Positions 44,940-57,440 of a stretch of DNA of 64,000 nucleotides are shown here, in pieces; positions within the stretch are counted from its first letter, which is position 1; every line of letters starts with the position of its first letter. The DNA is taken from contig MNCI01008581.1 in assembly GCA_015680685.1 (NCBI GenBank), positions 1,356,272 through 1,420,271 on the forward strand, written 5' to 3'. A program made the position numbers and the translations under genes. The notes beneath the pieces are model-generated. The model searched no databases, was not told the DNA's origin, and was given only the letters and a program-made list of their open reading frames with translations. The stretch comes from Gnetum montanum (taxonomy: Eukaryota > Streptophyta > Gnetopsida > Gnetales > Gnetaceae).

Positions 44940-47195
44940 GTACACTTAAAAAATAAATAAGAATCAAGTAAAATACTAAAAGTAAAGATTTTAAGTACTA
45001 GAAAGAATATATAGATTGCTAAGCTATAAGTTCAAGATAGAAATCCTATTAATCCTCCTTCTAGTGTTAAAAATGGTCATATAGAAATATGCTTTACACC
45101 TCGACAATGATACCTCCACAAACTATGTGTTGAGATACTTAGCTTTCTTTGGATTGATGTAATCCTCAATAAATCAATAATTATGAAATGAATAGGAATG
45201 AATCCTCCAATAAAATATAGACTTATTCTCTCACACATGAACTAGAAATGGTAGAAAATAATAAAAAAGTAAAGTTTTTAATTCTAAAAGTGACAAAGTA
45301 TAAAATCAGTAGAAAAATGACTTAGTATGAATGACTTAGTGTAGAATAAGCTATGAATGATGGAATAAAAATTAAGTGTAAAATATAGATAAAGAACATA
45401 AAATATTAAAATAGTGTAGCTATAACATGAAAGAAAGGGTCTCAATTCTCTTCCTAAATGATATATTTTTTATGCTAAAAATGCTAGAAATTTGACTACA
45501 TATGGAATGAAATGTGAGAGATAAAATAACAACTAAGTATAAAACTTATATAAAAATATATAAAATATTAAGATTTTAATATTATTATACAAAAATAAGG
45601 ATCTTGGATCCCTTCCAAAAAATATAATTTTTATGTAGGAAAATGACTAAGTGAAAAATGCCAAAAATTTTGACTAAGTATAGAATGTGATGTAAGAGAT
45701 AGAAAAAATTCTAAGTATAGAATGTGAATACATAAGTCTAAAATAATGAAAGTGAGATTCTTTGATATGGAAAAAAGGTTTCAAATTATTTCTCAAATAA
45801 TAAAATGATTTATTGATGAATTGCAATGTGTTCACCTCCTATGGAGGGCCAAACCAAAAATTATAGGAGAAAAGCATAAGTATGATAAAACTAATAAAAG
45901 AAGATTAAATCTTGAGAAAAATATAGATTTGAAGAATGCACTTGAACCTCTAGAGGGTTAGGTGATGGATGGAGAAGTTGTAGGTGTAATCTAAAGTCAA
46001 TTCTATGTTAAAACAAGGTTGTTTCAGCTATGATTCCTATCACTAACATTGGAGCTAAAAAAATTCTAACTCTAGAATGTGGTGTGGAAGCCTAATAAAA
46101 AATCTATTTGTTGAATTTCTCATCGAAGGTGTAGAATGTAAGGTATTGAAGGTAGCCAAGGAATACATGGTTGTTGCAAGGGTGATAAGTGCTTGTGCTC
46201 TTGATCTCTTGAGAATTTTTTTTTAAAAAAATGCTTTCAAATCTCAAAAGGTCTAACCTAAAATTTGAGTTTTAAGTTTGTATTTATATGTGTAGAGTTA
46301 CTAAATTTAACTTAGGGATTCTAAAATTGAAATTTAAGTTAAGTGTAACTTGTCACTGAGTTTCAAAGTAGCAAGTCTAGTTTTTAGTTCTAGCAAATGC
46401 AGAAACTTGTTAAAGTGATGCTAATGCTGAAATTGATACTAATGCAACATTAGTGTTAGTTCTTAGAGTTAAAAAAAATTCAACAATTTTCCTAACCAAA
46501 AATTCTAGCTCTAAGAAAGTTGAAACTAACTTCAAACTGAGTTGGGATAACAATTTTGAAGCACTAAAATACTTGTAAAGTAGTGAAAATTTGTGCACTT
46601 AGTGTATGGGATGATTTGGAGATGAGTTTCAATCTTGCAAATGTTCCATATTTAGTCAAAAATGTTAATTTTTAAAGTTTTAGAAAACTTGCAATAGGTG
46701 CAAATTCCAGAAGCTTGGAGCATCAAAATGACTACTGATGAGTTATCTTGGCCTTAGGGGTTCATGGCACTTAACAAAACATAGTTTTGATAATATTTGG
46801 GAATCCAAAAGATGGTGTTACCATCACTAACACTAATGCTAATCTTTCAAAGTTAGAAAAATTTTGACAATTTTTCTAACCAAAAATTCTAACCCTGGAA
46901 AGGTCAAAACCAATCCTGAAATGAGTTGGGATGGAAATTTTAAAGCATTAAGAGACCTATAAAGATGTCAAGATGAGTTTTGATCTTCCTTGTGTCCCAT
47001 ACTTAGCCAAAAATTTTAATTTTCCAAGTTTTGAAAAACTTGTAAAATAGTGTTAATTATAGAAACTTGGACTATCAAAACTACTTCTGATGAGTCATCC
47101 TAATATCAAGGATCCATGGTACATGTCAAAACATAGTTTTGGAAAGATTCAAAAGTCCCAATGATGGTGATATCAATGCTATCACTAATTATGTT
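44940..47195 (-). mobile_element. 5' LTR region of element F
   Basis: Non-coding, upstream of gag on the minus strand. The CTTCTAGTGTTAAAAATGG word near 45058 also occurs in the E-type LTR. The outer end (46400-47190) consists of two tandem blocks that match the LTR fragment at 39400-39640. The inner boundary is not certain. No gene is visible; the open frame at 46410-46598 lies in the repeat. Confidence 0.45.
46400..47190. repeat. Tandem duplication in the F LTR, period about 350-390 bp
   Basis: CTAACCAAAAATTCTAGCTCT near 46490 recurs near 46880, GAGTTGGGATAACAATTTTGAAGC near 46540 recurs near 46928, and TTAATTTTTAAAGTTTTAG near 46664 recurs near 47016. There are two copies. The copy at 39400-39640 has one. 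Confidence 0.75.
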
Positions 47196-48180
47196 CAATT
47201 TAATCTCTACATCTTGAGAGAAAAAACTTATTTTAGAAGAGCTCTTGAAGACTATCATTATTTCAGTAAACACTACTATATAGGTACAAATGAGCTCATC
47301 CATTATATAATCTTCTTCATATGATGCTGATTTTTTTGGGGGGGGGGGGGTCGGACCCCAAAAAGAGAATTTTATTAATAGAAAACAAAATTTAGTACAT
47401 AAGCTACTTCAATACTTAAAATTGAGGAAGGGGTTGACTGAGACTAATATAAACTGTGTGCTGATTTTTTTGTTTCTTGAGTAGAGAATATCACCACTAA
47501 CTTACCTATAGGATCAATTTTTAGACTTTTTATTATTCCATTAGTTTACATAACTATTAAGATTGTGAAAAATATTTCTCTACCATTGTTTCACATGAAT
47601 GACAATGCTATCTTGAATGTGATCTTATGGATTATCATTAAGTGACTTAGAATTCAAAAATAGGTGACTTATTTAGACTTTTACTATGTCCTTTTTTGAT
47701 TTAATGGATGGTCTAAGATGGATCTCATAGGGTCTATTAAGATTCCCTTCTCTATCAAAAACTTAATCACCTCTCAAGCTTTTTTTATGGTAGTTAAAGA
47801 CTATTATGGTATTAATGCAATCCTAGGATGATCTTGGTTAGACTACCATTGTGCAGTTTTTTCACCATTGCATCAAGAAATTTACTTATCTTATAAGGAT
47901 TAGAAAGTAATAATTGAGATTGATTCTAAAATCTCATTCATTTTTTCTTTAGATGTTGATATTCAAAAGTTATGTAAACCTTATAACTCAACTATAAATA
48001 GTAAGAACAAAAATAAATATGATCCTATAATTATTCCATGATTTAAACTTAATTGCAAGTTTCTAAACATAGGTTTTGAGGAAGTAGAAATAGTTTTCTT
48101 AATTAAATTAATGAAAACTCTCCTGTCTCATTCTTAGGCTAATAAGTTCATATTAAAAAATAAAAACAATGAGTCTTAAA
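47195..48180 (+). pseudogene. Protease fragment of another Ty3/Gypsy element, plus strand
   Basis: From about 47509 the plus frame reads IIPLVYITIKIVKN, then HMNDNAILNVILW, where N-D-N stands in the place of the catalytic D-S-G, then a strand-rich middle (MDLIGSIKIPFSIKN), then D-Y-Y-G-I-N-A-I-L-G-stop-S-W-L, equal to the L-G-R-x-W-L motif, and S-P-L-H-Q-E-I. A protease tail follows to about 48180. Gag and RT parts are not seen. A small LINE-like insertion lies just upstream (47338-47458). TAG/TGA stops make it inactive. Confidence 0.6.
47338..47458 (-). mobile_element. Short 5'-truncated LINE-like insertion with target duplication
   Basis: TGCTGATTTTTTTG flanks the insert at 47325-47338 and again at 47459-47472. 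The ~120 bp between, read on the minus strand, contains AATAAAATTCTC and ends GGGGTCCGACCCC, followed by a C run (13 G on the plus strand). The long exact target duplication and a 3' end next to an A/T tract are what target-primed reverse transcription leaves. A SINE-like origin is the alternative. No coding content. Confidence 0.65.
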
Positions 48181-48189
48181 CTTATTATT

Positions 48190-49380
48190 GTTGATTGTTA
48201 GTTTTTTCATTATTAATCTATTGATCATTTAAAGGCTTAGTTAGCACCTTTTGTATCATAATGTTATATTTTATACTTAGAAAAATAAAACAAAAACTAT
48301 AAAAATAGCAAAACATAAAATCCTAGATGCATTTATCTTTTATTCGCTTTGCTAATTACTTTCTTAATCACATCATCTTTCAATAATAGTTATAAAAGTT
48401 TTTAATTCTTATGAGAATTCATTATTATTTTCTAGAATTCTATCAAATCCTATGTATTTATTGTTACTTGGTCCTTCGTCTCATTGTTATTCTTTATTTT
48501 TTCTTGAAAATGTAAGCCTAAAGAATCTCCTTTATCTGTATCAAATCATCTCAAATATTAGCATCTTCATCATCACCATATTAAATTATATCAAAACAAA
48601 ATCAAAGTAAACTATATTTTCCCCTATTTTCTCTTTTCCTTTATCTAAAGACCTCAAATATTTAGCATTTTCTTTATTATTTTTACTTCATTCAAATATC
48701 TAAGGAAACAGCTCTTTGACTTCCTTCAGGTTCATCTCTTTTAGTCCTAACTTCTTTAAATCAATCCCCAAGATCCTGGGGAACTTAGCATTCTAATCAA
48801 TGTTTATAGCCTATTAAAACATGTGTCCTCTTTGATTACTTCTCCTTATTCAATGGTTGGAACTTTTTCTTCCTTATCTTTTTCAATCTCCATATAACTA
48901 AAAAAACTTCTAAGCCTCTATCAATACCATTTGCTCAATAATTGATTTTTTTATCTCATTTAAGATTGACTTCCCTCTCCACATCTTGAAAATTTTTTTA
49001 CTCTCTCTTATATGACAATTTGTTCCTCCAATGATGATGTGCTGCAACAGAATTGATTCTAATCCACTTCAAATCCTTGTTCGTGGCTAGCAAGGTCTAC
49101 GACCTCTCCATGACTTCTTGTGTTAGGTCCTTGTTCATATTAGCTACAAGTCAATAAGCTAATATAGGTGGCTTATGCCTAACCATATTACTATCATGAA
49201 GTTCTAATTTTGATAATTCCAACCTCTCCTTTTTACTTGTTATTTTTCTTAATAATTCAATCAATTTTATCATAAGAGTCTTTTGTAGAAGTCCAAAACC
49301 TGAAGTAATAAACATGAATAGATTAAAGCATTTACTTAATAACTAAAACTTTACTCAATGAGATTTTTTTATTTTCATTT
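48190..49380 (-). pseudogene. Possible LINE ORF2 C-terminal part
   Basis: Minus-strand continuation of the LINE RT relic. It has readable pieces such as VNKIKNKLNKWK and K-L-E-L-H-D-S-N-M-V-R-H-K, then W-R-N-K-L-S-Y-K-R-E, broken by stops. The first piece fits the L-x-K-W-K segment that follows RT in plant L1 elements; the others I cannot place. It could instead be another antisense extra ORF. No poly(A) end is clear near 48190. Confidence 0.3.
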
Positions 49381-49690
49381 ATTAAGCTTATTTTTAATTT
49401 TATTAACCTCATAATTCTACAAAATATTTAAATTAGACTCAAAAGCAAAGGGTATTCCTAAACTATTGAAGACATTATCATTTTTCAAGATTTTCTAAGG
49501 CAATAAAGTAACCTACTCATCAATATTACCATTACAATAAATAAAAAAAAATTCCATTTAATAAAATGCTATTTAACATGCAATAATCCTCCACTTTAGC
49601 TAATAGAATATTGATATGTTTTAGAGAATTGATAATCATATAAAAAGAATCATTTGCAAAGTGCATGTTAAGTAGTTATGCACCTTGACT
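49381..49690 (-). pseudogene. LINE (L1-type) reverse transcriptase fragment
   Basis: The minus frame reads MHFANDSFYMIINSLKHIN, where F-A-N-D stands for the F-A-D-D active site of L1-type RT, then L-A-K-V-E-D-Y-C, then L-N-G near the S-G-L-K-V-N position, and 130 bases later (frameshifted) F-R-N-T-L-C-F / I-P-F-A-F, the Y-L-G-I-P-F segment. Catalytic residue changed and stops present, so dead. This is a non-LTR element distinct from the Gypsy relics around it. Confidence 0.55.
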
Positions 49691-50390
49691 AATTGAAATT
49701 CCCCTAATGATATTCCTATGGAGATCATAATGCAAATTATGTGAGCACATGCATAAATTAAAATAACATGCATATATAATCCATAAGATTGGAGAACTTC
49801 ATGTGCCAATGTCTACCACTCTATGATCTACCTATCAAATTCAACAAGGATCAGTGCACATATGCTTAAAATAAGATAAGGTAGAATGCTCAAAAAAATA
49901 AAAGAATTGAAATAATAGCAATATATAACCTTACTAAATGCATACATTAATATTAATGTGGATTAAATATAAAATAATAGAGGGGATGTTAAATCCCAAA
50001 AATAATATTAATAGTAAGCAAAACATTTAGAGTATAGTACATGTTTAACTCTAAGTAGAGAACATAAAAAATAACATGAAAATGAAAAGTTTCCAATTTT
50101 AGGGATATCTACTGAAGTGTACAACATTACAATTTTTATTTTGAAAACTTAAAGGAGGAAAATTAAATGTTAGTAGAAAGGAAGGTCTAACTTCCAACAA
50201 CATTTATATCATTTTCGACATATGTGCTACCAATGTATGTAGGAGAGGAACATTGAATTAAAAATAATTATACATATTATTCATTACAATTTATCTTAAT
50301 CAAGAATCTTTGCCATTAGCATTAACTCACATGTAAGCATAACTTTTAAGCTTTTATTTAGTAATATTCTTTTCAAATAAGGAAAATGTA
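49690..50390. other. AT-rich stretch without recognisable gene
   Basis: No reading frame with recognisable motifs. A GATGTTAAATCCC block near 49987 could be an LTR end (TGTTAAATCCC) but no partner is present. The minus-strand RT of E ends at about 50395. Confidence 0.3.
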
Positions 50391-50394
50391 ATCA

Positions 50395-51240
50395 TTAACT
50401 ATTTTGAACTTCATGTCATTGAAAATAAAAGTCATAACTTGTTAATAAGTAGCTCTAGCACTCTTGAGTCTATAGGGAATTTTAGTATAACAAAATATTC
50501 GCCAAGGAGTCATTAATGTGGTAAGCAAAAACCCATACATAAGAATAAAAGAGCATGGTCAATTGTGAAATCGATAAGCTAGTCAACATTTAGTAAAAGA
50601 AAATCATCCTTAAGAATGACCTTGTTAAGTTGTCCAAAGTTAATACATATGCAAATGCTACCATTCTTTTTGAGAACTACAATCATGTTAGCAATCCAAT
50701 CAAAATAGCTGAAAAAATAGATGAATCTAGCATTGTAGAGTTTGATGATCTCTTCCTTTATAGTAAGAGCTATACTATGGAAAATTTTACTAAACTTTTA
50801 CTTAACAAGTTTGGAATCTTTTTTCCAAGATGATGTTGTGTTAAACTAGCTTTGGGACTAGACTAGACATGTTACTATATCTCCAAGTGAAAGTAACTAA
50901 ATAATTTTGCAAGATTTCTAAAATAGACTTCTAAATATCCTGGGAAATAAGAGTACTAATTTGAAAAGCATTTTTCTTATTGTTATGACTTAGTACTGGT
51001 ATGTCAATCAATTAATTGTTGGTCAAAAGAGTCTCTTGATCAAGGAAAGAGAGGTATGACTAAGGAAAAAGTTCATCCTATATAATGTCTAAAGAGGATA
51101 TGAGAGAAGCTAAATTTGATGTAAAATCAAGAAAAGAATAATCTAGAGTCATATGTACTTAGTTTTTAGGATGGCTTAAGATTAGAGGTTGAAGCATAAA
51201 ATCTAGATAGGTAGCCATGTTTACCTAAGCTAGAATCAAG
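50395..51240 (-). pseudogene. Truncated reverse transcriptase and linker, element E
   Basis: Minus strand. The linker (51240-50830) has MATYLDFMLQPLILS, D-I-Q-K-S-I-L-E-I-L, W-R-Y-S-N-M-S-S-L-V-P. RT: MIVVLKKNGSICICIN, L-N-K-V-I-L-K-D-D-F-L-L, then after frameshifts IFCYTKIPYRLKSA and RATYQQVMTFIFNDMKF, then coding similarity ends before the Y-x-D-D active site. RNase H and integrase are not found downstream. F is cut at the same place. The 7482-8260 relic of D is the same family. Confidence 0.75.
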
Positions 51241-52500
51241 GGATTAGATTTTCCATTTAAAAGTGATGACATCAAAAGCTAAGTTAAGTGATGTTAAAAT
51301 ATCATGAATGTTTAAAGTCTTAGAGCACATGTCATTTATAAGTTATAAAAGTGATGGAAAAGAAAATTTAGGAACCAAGGCTTTCATTTACATTAGAGCA
51401 ACTTGAGAATCAATGCATGAGAAATTTGATAGGGACAATAAAGCTAACCAATAATAAAGCACAATGGCAAGTGGCAAGGAACCAAAATTTTTTCTAGTAG
51501 CAACAAGAGGCTAGCCCAACCCTACACACCCCCTCCTAAAGCTTAGATGTAAGTTATCTAAACTCTAGTTAGGAATTTTTATAGATTTTTACTATTCCTT
51601 TGGTTTTTTTGTGATGGCTATGTTTGGATTTTTTAAGTTTGAAATAATTTTGCAAGCTAGATGTGATGCTAGGCTTGAATTCAACATCATTTTGTAGCTT
51701 AGATTTTGAAAGCTTGGATTAAAGCTTTTCATTTTTGATTTTGTCATGGGATCAAGAAACTCATCGTGTAACCTTGGTTTTTGAGGATTTTTAAAGAATT
51801 TCTAGATTTTCCACTAGAAATCTCATGTATGTGTTAATGTTTAGCTTGTTTATGAGTGATATGTAAAGGCCATGTTAATCATCTAAGCTTTTTAGTTGAT
51901 TTGATACCTATATAGGAGAAATCCTAGCTTTTCACTTCACTACTATAGTGCATTGAATAATGATGCTAAGGTAAAGAAATCTTGTAATTTCATGTTATTT
52001 TTATCTAAATCTAGAAAATAAATTAGATAGAAATTGACATTTTCATAGGCAAATTTGAAACCATTCTTGAAAATTTTAGTAAAATGTGATTTTAGGATTT
52101 TCTCTAGGAAAAACATGATGTAGGAAGAACACAACATCAAGTTTTAATGTGAAGGCATTTCTACCAAAAGTGTGTGTAGAAAAGGGATAAAATGACATCC
52201 CACTTCAAAGTGCATTTTAATGTAGAATGTTAAAGTTTACAAGCTATATTTCAACATATTGACATTTTTGCAAAACATCGAAGAGTTGATGTGTATAGAA
52301 AAATGTCTTGCATCAAGTTGTGTTTTAATGTAAATTATTAAATTTTAATTGCTAAGTTGACGTGCCATATAGAAACCTAAGAAAGAGTTTTAATGTGATA
52401 CCAATATAGCTTAAGCATGTTTTAATGTTGCATCAATTGAATTGAAGTTTTAACATGAAGTTGTATCTTCGATGCTAAAACTATTTGATGTTTATTTTTA
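51241..52500. other. Non-coding part between RT linker and antisense gene, element E
   Basis: Collinear with 8110-8255 and 11810-12600 of D (for example CTAGTTAGGAATTTTT near 51560 and TAGATTTTCCACTAGAAATC near 51800). It contains no conserved frame; the short open frame at 51943-52140 is not preserved in D. It lies within the segment between protease and RT. Confidence 0.5.
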
Positions 52501-55500
52501 GGAATGTTGTAGCATCTAGACTCCTCATCATTGAGCCTATGTATTTCATCTTGTAGATGAAATAAGGATCCTAGACAACAACTAGAGGAAGTCTAGTCCA
52601 ATCATTAGCAATCCATTATTCAATAACATGCTCATGCCACTGAAGTTGTAGGCATTTATGGGAGCTATATAATTTTTTAAGTTTTGCATAATCCACTTTC
52701 ATATGGTGATTTGGACAAGCTTGAATGAGGAGGCGGTTCTAGGAGCTTTAAAGAGAATCCTACCAAGATCCTCTGCTAAGCTTACAGAGATAATTCTTGA
52801 GTTGAGATTAGATATTGAGGAGTTATCCAAAGATGTCCTAATTTATAAGAAAAATTTGGATAAGTTGTGGGATAGACGAGAGTATCAGTGGTTCAATGCA
52901 ATAGCATATTGGTTTTCAAAAATCATACTTCTAGAGAAATGTCTAACCCACCAAGCTCTCAAATTTTTGTTGGGAGGTGAGTTAGAAGTTTTAAGAGTTA
53001 AGCAAAATAAAGTTAGCTATACGTTGATTAAAACTAACTTAGAGGTAATCATGCAAGTTCATTAATCCAAATGTGTAGAGCCCTAATTATTTAGCATTTC
53101 TACAAAACTAATTGAAGGATATATCCTAACATCAAAACTAGAGACCTTAGGTGATGTTCCCATTGAGTATAATAATCAAAAATGGCTTCATCCATTATGG
53201 AATGAAGTCCATGGAGAAAACGTAGAGTGGTCAAAGGGATCAAGGATTATCCTAAGACTAAAGAGTAAGCAAAGAAAGTTAAGTTTTGTGTATTTTTGTT
53301 GTTTTTGGAAGCTATATAAAAGATGAAATTAGCTAATGGTGATTAATGCTTATTTGCAACTCAAATAAGCATTGATAAAACCAAGTTTATTAATGTTACT
53401 AGGGTAGAAGAAGAATTAAAAGTGAGGTTCACTAATGAAGTGCAAAGTGCTCAAAAGTGGCTATTCAAAGAAGAGGAAGTAAGATATTCAGTAAGTTCAA
53501 TAGCATGGGAATGTTTTATGCTTTAGGCTTATAGAATTCCTATCCTAGTATGGAAAAATGTGTTAGGTTAATAAAGAGCTACTTATCAAAGGTAAATTTT
53601 GTAGTTTGTGTAGATCAGAAACCAATTGTCATCACTTAGAACCTAGCTACACAGATATTTAGTTGGGATTCCTAGAGAGAAAAATAAATATTGATAGTTC
53701 TAATCTATATTTAGTAGAACAAGTAGTCTTGGAGGAATGGCTAGGATTGGAGAAAAAAATATGACATCAATGTACACAAAGAGATATATGAAGATCTAAA
53801 GAATTTTTTTTCTTTATTCATTTAAAGGCTCTTCTACAACAACATAGATCAGAAATGGTAAGTGATTCCTAGATGGTTATATAGGCTATAAAAAGTAATG
53901 ACCAAGGAACTAGGCACTACTTATCTATCAAGTAGTAGTAGAAGAAATGAAAAAATTACCCCAAGAGGACAAGAAGGGAAAGAAGAAGACAATAATCAAG
54001 TGGCTCAATTTTGGATTATACTACAGTTTAATAAATAACATGGAAACATTGTTTACCTAGGGATGAGAGAAGTAAATATATATTACTTTTGAAGCAGACT
54101 TTAGATCCCTATTGGATCACCATCTAGAAATTCTGATATCAACTTATAGCATTGGAGGTGGTAGTCCTCTAACATCATTGTCAAAAACCCAAGAAGAGAT
54201 TGGATCCTTATTTTTAGACAACATTGACGAACCCTTGAAGAAAATAAGTGGAGATGAAAAAGTAGGAGAGAAAGGAATTTTGGAGAACACCTTTGAAACT
54301 ATGTTGAAAGGTTAGGCATTGAGAAAGTGGAAACCTCTTCTAAGGAAGAAATCTTCTCCAAGATCCTAGAAGTTAAAGTCTCCCATCAGAAATTAGAGAC
54401 ATGAATAAGTAAGTTTTTCACTAAGTGTTACTAATGCAATGTAGTTTCTAATTTTGATGTTATTAGAAAATGATGTGATGTTAACACTTAACTATTTTTA
54501 CTTCCAAAAGCTACTCAAGATAAGACAATACTAGAACTAGAAGTAAAGAGGCTACATTTCAACCTTTCTTCAATTCCAGAAGGTCAAAAGAAATGTACAA
54601 GCATGGAAGAAAGAGATTTCTTACATGAATTTTCTTCATTGAAAGAAAATGAAGGATATGGAGAAAGTATGCCTTTTTCTAGAATTTTTTATTTGAACTT
54701 CAATTAATATGCTAGAAAGAATAAAAGAGTACAGATAAATAAGAGGATGAACTTCAAGAATTAGAGATCCCTCCTCTAGCTCCAGTAGACATCCCTCCAC
54801 TACCAAGGAAATCATTTCTAAATGACATAGATCATTGCAAGTGGATAAAGTAGGTGAAAAGTTTAAATCTTTGCACATCATATAGTAAGTGTAATTGATG
54901 TCACATCAAAAATTCATATGTTGATTCTATATATGTTAAAGAGACAACCTTTTTCATTTCTTTGCTAGAGATGGAAAGAAAAATCTAGGCTTATGTTAAA
55001 GACAAGTAAATGATATTGGAAGGCTTAGCAGAGGAAATGGAGAGAAACCTGAACTTGATCTCTCTAAGAGAAGGTAACTTAGAATTATTATTACTATAAA
55101 CAAATGTTTATTTGTTAGAAATAGAGAATCTGATGTTCTATTATTTATGATGTAAAAATAAAGATCAAGTAACATTATATGATTCAAAAATCAATGTAGA
55201 TGTAGTAATAGAGAATGTTGCTATGGAAAAAATAAATACTACTCTCAACTATGATAAGGTTATGGGATTATTGGTCATAGAGCAAGCTAAGACCAAAGCC
55301 ATACTCTTAGATTCTTTGGAGTAAATATGAAGAGATAAAAAAAATGAGTAACAAATAAAGATGTTATCTTACAAAGTAGAGCTATTGATGGTAGAAATAT
55401 GATTAGGCATAACCCTCCTCTCCATGTGTACTAGAGAGAAGGAACTAAAGATATAGAATTTCAAAGAGCACTATTGAAAAGAAAAAGATCAACTCTAGCC

Positions 55501-56110
55501 ATGACTCATTTCATGACTAGTCTAAAAAATTTTGTAGTAGCATGGAAGATTTGGGGCAAGAAGCACTAGATGAACAAAAGGTGATACAAAAGAGAGTACC
55601 ACAAACTATTGAAAAAATAAAATTTTTTTGTAGATAAGAAAATAAGGAGTTTGTATATTAAATAGACAAAGCTAGAAGAATTGTTCAAGGATTTTACAAA
55701 TAGTGTAGTACTTATCACACCAAAAGAAGAAGAAAGAGGATCCCAAGAAGAACCTATGAAAGAAGGGAATGATAATGATATCACCCCTAAGGAGTTAAAA
55801 GACTATGAGAAAGAGTGTGCTAGCATTCTATCAAGGATTCCAAGCTCATCCTTTAATGCATTGGACACAATCAACCTAAGTTTAGAGGAGATAGAACAAA
55901 GGATTATGGACATATACAAAGAAATGTAGGGTAAGCATCAAAACTTTAGGTAATTATCTTATTTCATTTCATCTAATTAACAAAATAAAGTAAATGTACC
56001 CTATTTGTCTTGATTTTTTTTGTGCAGACCCTAGGAAGAGTAGCTAGAGACTAGCAAAAGAGCCTACTCCAATGCAAATTGATGAAGAAGAGAAGGAGAT
56101 TGCTAGAGAA
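52500..56110 (+). pseudogene. Gene antisense to element E, between protease and RT
   Basis: Plus-strand gene relic, opposite to gag-pol. Blocks: 52703-53065 (120 codons; L-R-L-D-I-E-E-L-S-K-D, R-R-E-Y-Q-W-F-N-A-I-A-Y-W), 53400-53560 (TRVEEELKVRFTNEVQSAQK), 54112-54315 (SIGGGSPLTSLSKTQEEIG), 54690-54884, 54969-55073 and 55681-55929 (L-K-D-Y-E-K-E-C-A-S-I-L). Splice-like segments: 54409-54466, 54885-54968 (GTAAGT...TTTGCTAG) and 55931-56027 (GTAAGC...TTTTTTTTGTGCAG), the first two at the same places in D. After the last, a short exon and an untranslated end (56110-56250). Glu/Lys/Leu-rich, probably coiled coil. I do not recognise the protein. Confidence 0.55.
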
Positions 56111-56449
56111 AAATGAGGCTACTAAGCTTTCTTTTTGTATCTATTTTATGTGTCACCTGTGTTTGAAACATAGAAATTTATTGTAAAATGTCAAGTTTGT
56201 TTGATGTTCTAGTAATCAAGTATCACATCTAAAGTTATGACATGCAATTAACCATCTTTGTGTAATTGATAGTTAAAAAACTTGATATGATGCAATTAAC
56301 CACTTATTAATTTTAATATTTTTCATTAATAACAAATGATTAAGAGAAGATTAGAATAAAAAGTAATGTTAATATTGGTTACTAATTATTGTTGATTAAA
56401 AATAGAAAATAGTAGAAAAGCAGTTGAAAGGAATCCTAACAAGTGTTAG

Positions 56450-57440
56450 TAGATGTTCACGACTTGGTGGAAACCATGGCTAGAAAGAACTTAAGTATCT
56501 AAGGTTATTATATTTGTGTTGAATTTTCTAGTATTCGAATAAGAAGGATAAGAAAAATCCTTCTTTTTAGGTAAGAATATGTTAAGCTATCCAAAGCCCA
56601 TATCAACAAACATGACATTAGAGATAGACTCATCATCCAAGTTTATTGGATCCATTGTGATATTGGAATTTTTAGGAGAAAAAGGAACTGTAGTCTTACC
56701 TATAGGTTCAAGCTTAATATCAATTAGTTTTACACTAAGCTAATAAGATTACACTTCTTGATCTAACCAAGAAATACTTGAAAGTATTTGCCTACTAACA
56801 TGATTATCTCATAGTTATGATCAAGAATATGTATCTCCTAATGTATGGGAGAAGATACAAGTCAGTGTTGAGATAGTGAAGGATGTTCTAATATATTGTT
56901 AACTCCATGACACTTACATATAATTATAAAGTAATCTTTAAATTACATAGAATCACCTACCATGAAAGATAATGTAATGAAACCTATAACTTCTACTCAC
57001 ATACTATTAAATAAAATAAGATTAGTACATGTTTCATTGAAAGCTACCTAATCATGGAGATTGAGTTGTTTGATAATAGCCCATGTGATCATGTTTGATT
57101 TGGCATTGTCATTAACATGTATCAGTAGGAATAAAGCTTTAGGAAATACCTTGATGGTGATATAAAGTGGAAGCTAACAAATACCTCTCGTCTTTAAGTT
57201 AATATTGATGTTCTCACCACGAAAGTTCAAGTTGTCTTATCTATAATGAAGGACTTGAAAAAAGGAAGATATAGCTTTCATCCAAGTAGGGATATTACTT
57301 GGAATCACAATTCTTTTAAGGACATAATATAGTACAACATGATGATCCTTAGAGGTTACCATAAGATCATACAAGGACAAGTTGGTGTCTTTAGAATGAA
57401 ACATTATGATCATTTGTTGCAAGACCTTATTGTCCATAAG
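56450..57440 (-). pseudogene. Protease region of element E
   Basis: Minus strand. 57437-57237 reads N-L-S-L-Y-D-L-M-V-T-S-K-D-H-H-V-V-L as in F, then N-F-R-G-E-N-I-N-I-K-L-K-D-E-R. In another frame PLYITIKVFPKALFLLIHVNDNAKSNMI follows at 57150-57080, where H-V-N-D-N-A replaces the catalytic D-N/S-G-S. The stretch ends with F-V-D-M-G-F-G near 56570, shared with F. Stops and frameshifts throughout. Next on the same strand comes the antisense gene, not RT. Confidence 0.6.
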
